Source of the DNA: CAVZAB01 sp963773155
Lineage (GTDB): Bacteria; Pseudomonadota; Alphaproteobacteria; Rhizobiales; Beijerinckiaceae
Assembly: GCA_963773155.1 (NCBI GenBank)
Contig: CAVZAB010000021.1
Location: 54,372-118,371, forward strand
DNA length: 64,000 nt
Direction: 5' to 3'
Below are positions 1 to 8,440 of this stretch, in pieces. Positions within the stretch are counted from its first letter, which is position 1, and each line of letters starts with the position of its first letter. Both the position numbers and the translations under genes were made by a program. The notes beneath the pieces are model-generated. The model saw only the letters and a program-made list of their open reading frames with translations. It did no database searches and was not told the origin of the DNA.

Positions 1-935
1 CACGCGCTGATCCCTGTGCGGCCGCGCAGCGCGACATAGAGGTAAATGGCGGGAACGATGCCGGCATTGGTCAATATCGCCGCGGCAATGGCGCCAGGCG
101 TGACGAGAATGCCGACAAAGGCCCGACTAACAATGATCGTTGCGACCGCCAGGGCGAACAGCCGCATCAATTCGCCAGCGTGGCGATCGCCGATCGGCGC
201 AATGCGCACCTGAGCGGCCTCGGGCCGCACGAATAGCCGGAAGATAAAAAGATAGAGCCGCCAGGCCAAAAAGCCGTTGAGAACGAGAAGGGCCACCTTC
301 TGCTGCATGTTGAGTGCATTCTGGGCCGTCTTGCCGGCATCCGAAAACAGCATCGCGAGGGCGAGATGGACGGTGACGAACAGCGCCAATATGGCCAGCC
401 CGTCGAGCGCGGCAAGGCCGGCAAGCTCGCTAAGATGACCGTCAGCGGCAAATCGCTCGACCCGGCGCGCACGCACTGAAGCGGTGATCCGATTCACGGC
501 TATTTCGCTGAGCGCCGCCGCCACAAGGGCAAGAGCGAGGACGCCGAGGAATGCCCAGAGCGTATAGCCGCCGGCGGCCGAGCGATCGAGGCGGGCCGGC
601 AGATTGCTCAGATTGGCGAGGATTCGCGGATAGCCGGTTTCGAGCACTCCCGGAACCTTGAAGACCAGGTTGGCCACTTCGTCGACCTTGGATGGGGTCG
701 TATCGTCAGATTCGGCCGAATCGGCCGCGACTGGCGGCGGCTTACCGACAGCCACGCCCTTCTCCGATAAGGTCTTGAGCACCGACTGGCCGACGGCTTT
801 GACCAGATCATCAAATTGCTGCTGGCTCATCCCGGCCGGCGGTAGCGGATTGCTTTCGGCCAAGGCGGCCGCGGCCAGGGCGGTGATACCGACGACGATC
901 AGCACGCCCGAAAGGCGACTGGCGATCTTGCGCAT
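1..935 (-). CDS. MscS-superfamily mechanosensitive channel, N-terminal part (runs off left edge)
   Basis: The minus-strand frame stays open for 311 codons from an ATG at 935 to the window edge, so only the N-terminal half is present. It starts with a signal-peptide-like stretch (about residues 7-26), then a polar periplasmic segment to about residue 120, then hydrophobic spans near 125-147, 175-197, 213-235 and 257-303. Residues 236-250 (VRPEAAQVRIAPIGD) resemble LRPSRPELRLVAVGD in the complete MscS protein at 54941-56908, and the spacing of the preceding spans is similar. On that resemblance I place it in the large MscS family with extra N-terminal helices. The pore helix and beta domain would lie outside the window. 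Expected role: inner-membrane tension-gated ion release under osmotic downshock. The family call is inference from similarity to the in-window paralog. Confidence 0.7.
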   Translation of the reverse strand, partial: MRKIASRLSGVLIVVGITALAAAALAESNPLPPAGMSQQQFDDLVKAVGQSVLKTLSEKGVAVGKPPPVAADSAESDDTTPSKVDEVANLVFKVPGVLETGYPRILANLSNLPARLDRSAAGGYTLWAFLGVLALALVAAALSEIAVNRITASVRARRVERFAADGHLSELAGLAALDGLAILALFVTVHLALAMLFSDAGKTAQNALNMQQKVALLVLNGFLAWRLYLFIFRLFVRPEAAQVRIAPIGDRHAGELMRLFALAVATIIVSRAFVGILVTPGAIAAAILTNAGIVPAIYLYVALRGRTGISA

Positions 936-1069
936 TCTTCTATCCCGACGAAATATCCCGAACCATAAGCCCTTGCTCCTGCCCGATAGTGGCGGACAAG
1001 GCAAGCGAGCCCGCCCCGAAGCGCAAAACCTTGATTAAAATTGCCGGCAAGGCGAGGCGGCGAGGCGGG

Positions 1070-1903
1070 CTAGTGTGCCATAAGGACCGGGGCAGTCATT
1101 GACGACAAGATACCCTTCGTCGCGCCGCCGAGGATGAATTCGCGCAATCGCGAGTGGCCATAGGCGCCCATCACCAGAAGCTCGGCGCCGGTATCGGCGA
1201 GGTGGGACAACAATGTGTTGGCAACGTCTCCGGCGCTGGTCAAGCGAACCAATTCTGCGTTGATCGAATGGCGGGCCAGATGCCGGCTGATGTTGAAGCC
1301 CGGCAGATCAACATCGGCCTGCTTGCGCCTCTCTTCGACAGTGACCAGCAGGATCTTGCCGGCCCGCTTGAGAATCGGCAGGGCGCCGGCGAGGGCGCGG
1401 GTTGCTGGGACGCTGGCGTCCCAGGCGACCATCACCCGGGTACAGGCAAAGCCTGCCGATTGGGTGTAGGGGACGACGAGGACCGGGCGGCCGGACCGGA
1501 ACAGCGCCGCCTCGATCATCATTTCCTCGTCTCCGAGCGTATCGGGATTGGGCTGCTGCACGACGCTCAGATCGAAGTGCCGGGCGAGCGCCGCAAATTC
1601 GTCATGGACGGAATCCGGCATGCCGGCAAGCAAGGTGCTGCTGTGGACGATTCCGGCCGCCGCAGCATCCGCCTCGAACCGACGGCAGGCGGCAACCGAT
1701 TCCAGTTTGGCCTTGGCAAAAGCCGTCGCGAAGACATCGTTGGGGATTTCACTCATGATCGGGGCCGGCACGATCATGTCGAGCGCGACGCCGATGCCGG
1801 TCGCATGGGCGCCAAAGCTGGCGGCGAGCGACAACCCATAGGCCTGCGCGACGCTGGTCTTGACGTCGCTGTCCAGCAATACGGCAATATCCTTGATCGA
1901 CAT
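1070..1903 (-). CDS. Tandem universal stress protein (UspA family)
   Basis: A 277-aa cytoplasmic protein with two Usp-like halves (about 1-145 and 150-277). The C-terminal half ends in the nucleotide-binding signature GAYGHSRLREFILGGATKG, followed by TAPVLMAH, the usual last strand of Usp domains. The N-terminal half has the fold-typical beginning (IAVLLD) but a degenerate nucleotide loop, as is common in UspE-like tandem proteins. I chose ATG at 1903 because AAGGAG lies 6-7 bases upstream; the in-frame TTG at 1909 would touch that Shine-Dalgarno. It stands alone, divergent from the SCO1 gene. Usp proteins bind ATP or act as stress-survival factors; no specific partner can be inferred here. 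Confidence 0.88.
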   Translation of the reverse strand: MSIKDIAVLLDSDVKTSVAQAYGLSLAASFGAHATGIGVALDMIVPAPIMSEIPNDVFATAFAKAKLESVAACRRFEADAAAAGIVHSSTLLAGMPDSVHDEFAALARHFDLSVVQQPNPDTLGDEEMMIEAALFRSGRPVLVVPYTQSAGFACTRVMVAWDASVPATRALAGALPILKRAGKILLVTVEERRKQADVDLPGFNISRHLARHSINAELVRLTSAGDVANTLLSHLADTGAELLVMGAYGHSRLREFILGGATKGILSSMTAPVLMAH

Positions 1904-2060
1904 CGGCAACTCCTTTTCAGCGATCAGGCTAAGCGGGCAGAAGGCCAGCGGCCTTGACCTTGCGCAAAGCCGGCAAAAGGCCAGATCTTAAGGTTCTGAC
2001 CTTACTTTGCGCCCGGCCGCTGCTATATGGGAAATAGAACAGGTTTGGAGCGACAGGACC

Positions 2061-2654
2061 ATGCCGATGATTTCCCGCCGTGCCCTCGTCCCGTTCAGCG
2101 TGCTGGCGCTGGGGTCCGCGGCGCTGGGGGCGGCGGTGTATATGACTTTTGCCCTGCCCGGGGCTGGTCAGTCCGGCCCGGGGGCGGTCGGCGGGCCGTT
2201 CAACCTGGCCGGAACGGACGGTCGCAATTATACCAATAAGGATCTCATCGGTCGGCCTTTTCTAGTGTTTTTCGGCTTCACCCATTGCCCCGACGTCTGT
2301 CCGACGACCCTGTTCGAGATTTCCGAGATTCTGCGCCGGATGGGACCCGACAGCAAATTGGCGGCCTTCTTCATTTCGGTCGACCCGGAGCGCGACACGC
2401 CAGGCGTTCTGAAGGACTATCTGGCAAGTTTCGACCCGCGAATCATTGGCCTGTCCGGGTCGCCAGATGAGATCGCCGCGCTCATGAAGGCCTACCGCGT
2501 CTATGCCAGGAAAGTGCCGCTGGAGGGCGCCGATTACACAATGGACCACACCGCGCTCGTCTATCTGATGGACAAGCGCGGCAATTTCGCGCGTGCCGTC
2601 AACCTGCAGCAGCCGCCCGAGCAGGCGGTGCGTGAACTCACCCTCTATTTTTAG
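2061..2654 (+). CDS. SCO1/SenC family copper chaperone
   Basis: A 197-aa membrane-anchored thioredoxin-fold protein. Residues about 8-32 form one hydrophobic anchor, and the rest would face the periplasm. The copper site is visible: Cys76 and Cys80 in THCPDVCP and His163 in TMDHTALVYL, the CxxxC...H triad of SCO proteins. These proteins deliver copper to the CuA centre of cytochrome c oxidase subunit II and may reduce its cysteines. ATG at 2061 is preferred over an upstream ATG at 2007 because the extra residues are not hydrophobic and precede the anchor. No oxidase genes lie nearby, so it is not in a cox operon. It is convergent with the solute-binding protein gene, 3 bases apart. Confidence 0.93.
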   Translation: MPMISRRALVPFSVLALGSAALGAAVYMTFALPGAGQSGPGAVGGPFNLAGTDGRNYTNKDLIGRPFLVFFGFTHCPDVCPTTLFEISEILRRMGPDSKLAAFFISVDPERDTPGVLKDYLASFDPRIIGLSGSPDEIAALMKAYRVYARKVPLEGADYTMDHTALVYLMDKRGNFARAVNLQQPPEQAVRELTLYF

Positions 2655-2657
2655 CGC

Positions 2658-3536
2658 TCAATAGAACCCAATCGGAAAATATTTGAGATAGAGATCGGCA
2701 TAGACGCCGCGCGCGGCCAGCCGATGCAGGGCATAGTCCAGGGCTGCCTTGAGCGTGCGATTGTCCTTGCGCACTGCAATGCCAACGCCCTCGCCGAAGA
2801 ACGCCGGTTCGGTATAGGGTCCGCCACGGAATTCGCAGCAACCGCCGGCATCTGTCCCGTTCAGCCAAACGGCCAGCGAAACTCCGTCGCCGAACAGGGC
2901 ATCGATGTCGCCGCGTCGCAGGCTCGAGCGCAGCGAATCCACATTGTCGAAACTCTTCACGCGCGCCTTTGGAAAGAACAGTTTGAGAAAAGCCTCGTGC
3001 GCGGTTCCCGATTCGACGCCAATTAACTTGCCGGCGAAGCCCTCCGGGCTTGCATCCTGGAGGGTCGAAGCTTTGCGCAGCGCAAAACGTGCCGGCGTCA
3101 TGTAATAGGGCGTCGTGAAGTCGACCTTGCGGCGCGCCGCCGGGGTGATCGCCAGCGATGCGATCGCCGCATCGGCCTGGTTGGCGGCGATCGCGTCGGG
3201 GATCGTATCCCAGCGCCGGGCCTGTATGGTGCAAGCAATCTTCAATTCCTCGCAGATCGCCCGGCCTAGTTCGACGTTGAAACCGCTTAGGCTGCCATCG
3301 GGGAGCGCAAAATGAAACGGCGGGTAGTCGTCGTCCGTGAGAAAGCGCAGGCTGCGCAGTCCGCTGAGATCGGGTTTGTCGAGGCGGTGCTGGGGATCCC
3401 AGAAGCTCGGAACGAACACCGACGACGGCGTGGCGCTGAGCTCGTCCGCGCGCGGGTTCGCACCAGGCAGACAAAGCACGGCAAGCAGCATAAACTGCAG
3501 CCAAGTCAAGCGGAAGCGCGGGCAGGCCAGAGGCAT
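2658..3536 (-). CDS. Periplasmic amino-acid-type solute-binding protein (SBP family 3)
   Basis: A 292-aa secreted protein with a signal peptide (hydrophobic core TWLQFMLLAVLCLPGA, cleavage near ANPRADE). The mature part has the family 3 pattern: LRFLTDDDYPPFHFALPDG, GFNVELGRAICEEL, WDTIPDAIAANQADAAIASL and the second-lobe motif ALDYALHRLAARGVYADLY. Such proteins bind polar amino acids or small organic acids for ABC importers, and some serve as sensor inputs. No permease or ATPase gene is adjacent, so the partner is unknown. The region around residues 235-245 with a Cys-Cys pair (GGCCEFRGGP) suggests a locally specialised ligand loop. ATG at 3536 follows a GAGAG ribosome-binding-like stretch; a longer in-frame start at 3596 adds non-hydrophobic residues before the signal peptide. 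Confidence 0.88.
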   Translation of the reverse strand: MPLACPRFRLTWLQFMLLAVLCLPGANPRADELSATPSSVFVPSFWDPQHRLDKPDLSGLRSLRFLTDDDYPPFHFALPDGSLSGFNVELGRAICEELKIACTIQARRWDTIPDAIAANQADAAIASLAITPAARRKVDFTTPYYMTPARFALRKASTLQDASPEGFAGKLIGVESGTAHEAFLKLFFPKARVKSFDNVDSLRSSLRRGDIDALFGDGVSLAVWLNGTDAGGCCEFRGGPYTEPAFFGEGVGIAVRKDNRTLKAALDYALHRLAARGVYADLYLKYFPIGFY

Positions 3537-3656
3537 GGCTCTCTCATGCCTCGCTGGCGCGGCGAGCGCAAGCCCACCGGTGCCGGTGCCTGCCATTGAC
3601 GCCTGGGTTAGGCCTTCTTACGGTGCCCAGCCGCGCTTTTCCAATCGGGTCCTGTC

Positions 3657-5379
3657 ATGTTGCCTGCGCTGTCCGACCCCGCCACGCCGATTCCCCTCGA
3701 AGCGCTCGCTGCGGCCGCGGCCTGGCCGTTTGAGGAGGCCCGCAAACTGGTCGCTCGCGTCGAGCGAACCGGGCAGCGCAAGGTCCTATTCGAAACCGGC
3801 TATGGCCCGTCGGGCCTGCCGCATATTGGGACCTTCGGCGAGGTCGCCCGAACAATGATGGTGCGGCACGCGTTCCATGTGCTGACTGCTGGTTCGATCG
3901 AGACGCGTCTGATCGTCTTTTCCGACGACATGGACGGCTTGCGCAAGGTGCCGGACAACGTGCCCAATCGAGCCGGCATGGCGGCTCATCTCGGCAAACC
4001 GCTTACCCAAATTCCAGACCCATTTGGGAAGTTCGAGAGTTTCGCCCATCACAACAATGCGATGTTACGGGCCTTCCTTGACCGCTTCGGCTTCGATTAC
4101 GAGTTCATATCGTCGACGGCGCTCTACCGGTCGGGCCGGTTTGATCAGGCACTGCTGCGCCTGTTGGAGCGACTCGATCAGGTGCAGGCGATTATGCTGC
4201 CCTCGCTGCGCGAGGAGCGCGCTGCCACCTATTCGCCGTTCCTGCCGATCCATCCGCGGACCGGAATCGTCATGCAAGTTCCGATCGATTCCGTTGATGT
4301 CGGCGCCGGCCGCATCGCTTGGCGCGATCCTCCGACCGGCGAATTGTTCGAAACACCGGTGACTGGCGGCCAGTGCAAGCTGCAGTGGAAGCCGGACTGG
4401 GCGATGCGCTGGTTCGCGCTCGGGGTCGATTATGAAATGGCCGGCAAGGACCTGCTCGATTCGGTGAAGTTGTCGGGCGAGATCGTTCGCGCGCTCGGCG
4501 GCCAGGCACCCGATGGTTTTATTTACGAGCTCTTTCTCGACCAGAATGGTCAGAAGATTTCCAAATCGAAAGGCAATGGTCTGACGATCGACGAATGGCT
4601 GACCTATGCCAGCCCGCAGAGCCTTTCGCTTTTCATGTTTCAGAAGCCGACCGCCGCCAAGCGACTCTTTTTCGATGTGATCCCGCGAGCCGTCGACGAT
4701 TATCTTGCGGCGCTCGATGCCTATCCGCGCCAGGCCTGGAAGGAGCGGCTCGGCAATCCGGTCTGGCACATTCACGCCGGCGAGCCACCCGCGGCCGAGG
4801 TTCTTGTGCATCCCGGCGAGCAGTCTGGCGCGCCCACCATTACTTTTGCCATGCTGCTTAATCTCGCGGCGGTCGCCAATAGCGAGGAACCGCGCGTGCT
4901 GTGGGGCTTTCTGCGTCGCTATGCGCCCGCCGCATCGCCGGACAATCATGCCGCACTTGATCGGATGATCCAGTATGCAGTGCGCTATTTCCGCGATTTC
5001 GTGCGTCCAGCCAAAACCTACCGGACCGCCGATCCGATCGAGCGCGAGGCGCTCAAGCAGCTCTCGCAGGCCCTTGCCGCGCTGCCCGCCGATGCGTCGG
5101 CTGCAGCGATCCAGACGGCGCTCTACGACGTTGCAAGGACGATCCCGCGCTACCAGGATTTGACGGCCAAGACGGCAGTGCCCGGACGTCCCGGTGTTTC
5201 CAACGTCTGGTTCAACACGCTCTACCGAGATTCTGCTCGGCGAGGAGCGGGGGCCGCGGTTCGGCTCCTTTATCGCGCTTTACGGCATCGAGGCGACCCG
5301 CCGACTAATCGACAGGGCGCTGTCCGGCGAACTCGCCGAGGAACATCGGATCTTTGTCGAGGAGCGCGCGCGCGCCTAG
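3657..5379 (+). CDS. lysS: Class I lysyl-tRNA synthetase, frameshifted near 5225
   Basis: Charges tRNA-Lys in translation. This is the archaeal-type class I LysRS found in many alphaproteobacteria, not the class II enzyme. The HIGH-like motif is PHIGT at residues 55-59 and the KMSKS-like motif is ISKSKGN near 300-306. The frame from 3657 is family-like to WFNTLY (codons ending at 5225), then becomes nonsense. The continuation EILLGEERGPRFGSFIALYG lies one base later, in the frame ending at 5379. Removing one C at 5225/5226 gives LYEILLG and an intact 573-aa protein. Since a LysRS is essential, the indel is probably a sequence error unless a second synthetase exists elsewhere. The gene converges on the S24-like regulator. 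Confidence 0.93.
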
Positions 5380-5385
5380 ACGCTC

Positions 5386-6012
5386 CTATTGGCTCGCCCA
5401 GACAATGCGGGCGATCCAGGCGATCGCCTCCGGCGCCAACACATGCTCTTGGCTGCCCTTGAACGCCTTGATCTCGACGGTCCTGGCAGTGCGCCGTTTC
5501 AATTCGCCGACCATCATTTCACCCTGTGCGGTCTGCACCACGACGCGGTCGGCGCGACGCACTGGTGCCTGCGGCGAAACGATCAGGACGGTCCCGTCGC
5601 GATAGATCGGGGTGAGTGCCTCGCCGGTAACCTCCAACGCGAACCCGTGCGCATCGTCGACGTGCGGGAAGACGATTGCATCCCAACTGCCCCTCGGCCG
5701 GCCATCTGGGTCGAAGAAGGCGTCGAGGCCGCTTTCGGCAAGCGGCATCATAGGCAGGGTTTGGCTCGCGGGCCCGGGTGCCGGTCCGGTCAAAAGCTCG
5801 AGAAACTCAGCCAGGCTCGCGCCGGTTGCTTCGAGCACTTTGGCGATCGATTCGGTCGAGGGCCATCTTTGCCGGCCGTCAGGGGCAATGCGCTTGGAGC
5901 GATTGAAGGTCGTCGGATCAAGCCCGGCCTTTCGCGCAAGGCCCGACGCGGTCATGCTGTGACGCGCCGCAAGCCCGTCGACGCAAGCCCAAATCTGTGC
6001 GTGGGTCAGCAT
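5386..6012 (-). CDS. HTH transcriptional regulator with S24/LexA-like C-terminal domain lacking the catalytic Ser
   Basis: A 208-aa repressor-like protein. Residues about 15-75 form a helix-turn-helix of the phage-repressor type (SGLARKAGLDPTTFNRSKR). Residues about 110-205 form an S24 peptidase-like dimerisation domain (FALEVTGEALTPIYRDGTV, VRRADRVVVQ, GEMMVGELKRR). In active LexA/CI proteins the first motif reads G-D/E-S-M-x-P; here residue 132 is Ala, while a Lys remains at 172. Self-cleavage is therefore not expected, so this is more likely a constitutive or ligand-controlled repressor than an SOS-cleavable one. I prefer ATG at 6012, preceded by a GGG-rich stretch; ATG at 6027 is an alternative adding five residues. 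It is a single gene. Confidence 0.85.
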   Translation of the reverse strand: MLTHAQIWACVDGLAARHSMTASGLARKAGLDPTTFNRSKRIAPDGRQRWPSTESIAKVLEATGASLAEFLELLTGPAPGPASQTLPMMPLAESGLDAFFDPDGRPRGSWDAIVFPHVDDAHGFALEVTGEALTPIYRDGTVLIVSPQAPVRRADRVVVQTAQGEMMVGELKRRTARTVEIKAFKGSQEHVLAPEAIAWIARIVWASQ

Positions 6013-6175
6013 CGCCCAATGCCCCATCGTCGCCGAACGCCGCGCGCGAATACAAGGATCTTTATCCTACAGTCTCGATACAGAGTTTGCTTCCGCCTGG
6101 CAATATCGCCTAGAACTTCCATGCCGTCTCCTGTGCGACCGGACCGGCATTCGACCGGCCGGAACGAGCAATCCC

Positions 6176-6517
6176 GTGACCATCGTCTACAAGATCGTCG
6201 GTGAGGAACTGTGGCGGCTGGCCGCCCGGGAGGGTATTTTCACCGGCTCGGCCGCTGATCTTGCCGACGGTTTCATCCACCTTTCGGCCCGGGACCAGGT
6301 CGCCGCGACGGCGGCACGGCATTTTTCCGGCCGTGCCGACCTTCTGCTGGTAGCGATTCCTGCGGCCGTCTTGGCGCCCAGCTTGCGATGGGAGGTGTCG
6401 CGGCAAGGCGCATTGTTTCCGCACCTGTATGCCGACTTGCGCATGGAATTGGTTCTTTGGGTCATGCCGCTGCCACTTGGCCCAGACGACCAGCACGCCT
6501 TTCCGGATCTGCCGTGA
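6176..6517 (+). CDS. DUF952 family protein
   Basis: A 113-aa cytoplasmic protein with the DUF952 signature GSAADLADGFIHLSARDQV at about 24-42 and the closing pattern FPHLYADL near 82-89. The molecular function of the family is not established; members look like small single-domain enzymes or binding proteins. The start is GTG at 6176, the only plausible initiation codon before the conserved core. It overlaps pyrD by four bases (GTGA), so the two are very likely translationally coupled. Coupling of DUF952 to pyrD recurs in alphaproteobacteria and is the only clue to a link with pyrimidine metabolism. Confidence 0.88.
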   Translation: MTIVYKIVGEELWRLAAREGIFTGSAADLADGFIHLSARDQVAATAARHFSGRADLLLVAIPAAVLAPSLRWEVSRQGALFPHLYADLRMELVLWVMPLPLGPDDQHAFPDLP

Positions 6518-7596
6518 TTGAACTTCTTACTCGGCTTGGCTTGCCGCTGTTGCTGCAAATGGAGCCGGAACGGGCCCATCGTCTCGGTATCGCCGCCCTT
6601 CAGGCGCTGCCGCAACGCCGCCCGAGCCCGCCCGATCCCTGCCTGCATGTCGAGGCCTTCGGCCTGTCTTTTCCAACCCCTCTTGGACTGGCCGCCGGTT
6701 TCGACAAGAATGCTGTAGTGCCCGACGCACTCTTTGCTTGCGGACTGGGCTTTACCGAGGTTGGCACCGTGACGCCGCGCCCGCAGCAGGGCAATCCGAA
6801 GCCACGGGTCTTCCGCCTTCCTAACGATGCCGCGCTGATCAACCGACTAGGCTTCAATAATGAGGGCCAGGCGCGGGTCCACGAACGTCTACGACGCCGG
6901 GCGACCGGCGGCGGCATCGTCGGGGTAAATATCGGGGCCAATCGCGATTCGTCGGATCGGGTCGCCGATTACCTCTCGGGGTTCCGTTATTTTGCCGATG
7001 TCGCCAGCTATTTCACCATCAACATATCCTCGCCGAACACGCCAGGCCTGCGTGACCTGCACCAAGCCGTCGCCCTTGACGATCTCCTGGCTCGCCTTCT
7101 CGACAGCCGCGATCAAATCCCCGGCGTGCGACGACCGATCCTGTTGAAGATTTCACCCGATCTCTCATTGCGCGAGCTCGATGACACCATAGGTATTGCC
7201 CGCAAGCGTGCGATCGACGGCCTGATCGTCTCGAACACGACGACCAGCCGGCCGGCCACTTTGCGCGATGAGCGAGCGGCCCAGGAGGCTGGCGGCCTTT
7301 CCGGCCGTCCGCTGTTTGCCCTATCCACCCATATGTTGGCGCAAAGCTACCTACGGGTCGAAGGCCAGTTTCCACTGATCGGCGTCGGCGGAATTGAGAA
7401 TGCGGAGACGGCCTTTGCCAAGATCCGGGCCGGCGCTGCGCTTGTGCAATTCTATTCGGCTCTGGTGTTTCGCGGTCCGCGCCTAATCGCTTCGATCACC
7501 GAGGGCCTCGTCGATCGGCTCGCCCGCCATGGCCACGCCCGCTTATCCGAGGCGACCGGCACCGGCATCGACGAATGGCTTCGCTCGAAGCCGTAG
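6514..7596 (+). CDS. pyrD: Dihydroorotate dehydrogenase (quinone), class 2
   Basis: Oxidises dihydroorotate to orotate in de novo pyrimidine synthesis, passing electrons to membrane ubiquinone through FMN. The 360-aa length fits class 2. An N-terminal amphipathic segment (IELLTRLGLPLLLQMEPERAH) would dock to the membrane. The core shows PLGLAAGFDKNA, the substrate/catalytic Ser loop NISSPNTPGLR, and the C-terminal FMN phosphate-binding region GVGGIENAETAFAKIRAGA with LVQFYSALVFRGP. The GTG start at 6514 overlaps the DUF952 stop by 4 bases and places the membrane-docking helix at the N-terminus; an earlier in-frame ATG at 6388 would lie inside DUF952. Confidence 0.96.
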   Translation: MIELLTRLGLPLLLQMEPERAHRLGIAALQALPQRRPSPPDPCLHVEAFGLSFPTPLGLAAGFDKNAVVPDALFACGLGFTEVGTVTPRPQQGNPKPRVFRLPNDAALINRLGFNNEGQARVHERLRRRATGGGIVGVNIGANRDSSDRVADYLSGFRYFADVASYFTINISSPNTPGLRDLHQAVALDDLLARLLDSRDQIPGVRRPILLKISPDLSLRELDDTIGIARKRAIDGLIVSNTTTSRPATLRDERAAQEAGGLSGRPLFALSTHMLAQSYLRVEGQFPLIGVGGIENAETAFAKIRAGAALVQFYSALVFRGPRLIASITEGLVDRLARHGHARLSEATGTGIDEWLRSKP

Positions 7597-7872
7597 TCAG
7601 CGCGGATTGCGCATGTTCAACAAGCGGATGATCAGCCACACCGGCAAGACAACGGCGGCCCCCGCCAAAAGATATCTGAAGACTTCCTGAATTGCATCGA
7701 AACCCAGATTCCACAAGCGTAGGAGGAAACGGTGAATCCCGCGAAAGACGCTTTCTGGCGTGATGTCGAGCCACATCATCAAGGCGCCAACGATCAGCGA
7801 AACGAACAGGAGCCTGATCAAAACGGCGATCGGCGCGCCGCCAAGAAATCGGGTCAGGACATTGTTGGACAT
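7597..7872 (-). CDS. Small two-TM membrane protein, DUF6460-like
   Basis: A 91-aa protein beginning MSNNVLTRFLGGAPIAVLIR, with hydrophobic spans at about 15-36 and 65-86 separated by an amphipathic segment (FRGIHRFLLRLWNLGFDAIQEVFRYL). The start motif LTRFLGG and the domain layout are what I recall of DUF6460 small membrane proteins of alphaproteobacteria; I could not confirm this by search. The ATG at 7872 was chosen over an upstream in-frame start at 7947 because the conserved start falls there. It lies 71 bases downstream of the next hypothetical gene on the same strand and converges with pyrD with no gap. Function unknown. Confidence 0.7.
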   Translation of the reverse strand: MSNNVLTRFLGGAPIAVLIRLLFVSLIVGALMMWLDITPESVFRGIHRFLLRLWNLGFDAIQEVFRYLLAGAAVVLPVWLIIRLLNMRNPR

Positions 7873-7943
7873 GGCATTTCCGTCGAGATGTCGGGGCAGG
7901 ACCTGGCCACCGACGATCGGCCGTACCGGTGCGATGGCAATGA

Positions 7944-8372
7944 TCACGTCGGATCGCCAGTATCTTCGGTCTTGAAGAGCTGCATCATTCGTCGCATGAA
8001 TTGCTCGGCGATGTCGAAAGCGCGATCGATCGTTGCCTTGTCGGGCAATTTGGTCGCCGGATCCTGGGCGGATCCAGCCGCCTCGACCTTTTGCTTCAAC
8101 AAGGTGTTTTCAGTCGCCAGCCGTTGGATCTCCGCCTCGAGCGCTGCTCTTTCATCGGGGCCTGACCGGCATTGCGGCATCGCATTGACGATCGTGCACA
8201 GCGAAACCGCGCCGGTCTGGGTGTCGAGGCGCAGGAAACCTTCACCAGACGGCGTCATCGCGAAACGGCCGGCCGCGGCCGGCTCGATGGGGTCGGCCGC
8301 CGCAAGACCCGCGGCACCGATTAGCATCAGGCCGCACACAATCAAGCAATCGGGACCTCGCGTTCGCTCCAT
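7944..8372 (-). CDS. Conserved hypothetical secreted protein with coiled coil
   Basis: A 142-aa protein. Residues about 8-26 form a signal peptide (CLIVCGLMLIGAAGLAAADP). The mature domain RFAMTPSGEGFLRLDTQTG...SLCTIVNAMPQC has two cysteines (in LCTI and PQCR) that could form a disulfide. It is followed by a coiled coil (ERAALEAEIQRLATENTLLKQKVE) and an amphipathic tail (FDIAEQFMRRMMQLF). The pattern (M)TP..GGFLRLDT.TG..S.C is one I recognise from uncharacterised alphaproteobacterial periplasmic proteins. No function can be assigned. It is probably cotranscribed with the small membrane protein downstream. Confidence 0.72.
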   Translation of the reverse strand: MERTRGPDCLIVCGLMLIGAAGLAAADPIEPAAAGRFAMTPSGEGFLRLDTQTGAVSLCTIVNAMPQCRSGPDERAALEAEIQRLATENTLLKQKVEAAGSAQDPATKLPDKATIDRAFDIAEQFMRRMMQLFKTEDTGDPT

Positions 8373-8440
8373 AGTCGATCCTATGCCGCGGTTCTAGGCA
8401 GGTAGTTTACGGGAGGCAACGCGCAAAGCCAAGGCATCGC

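Noticed and set aside
167..472. A 101-codon minus-strand frame at the left edge
   Set aside because: It is out of phase with the 311-codon open frame from 935, which gives a coherent signal peptide and membrane spans.
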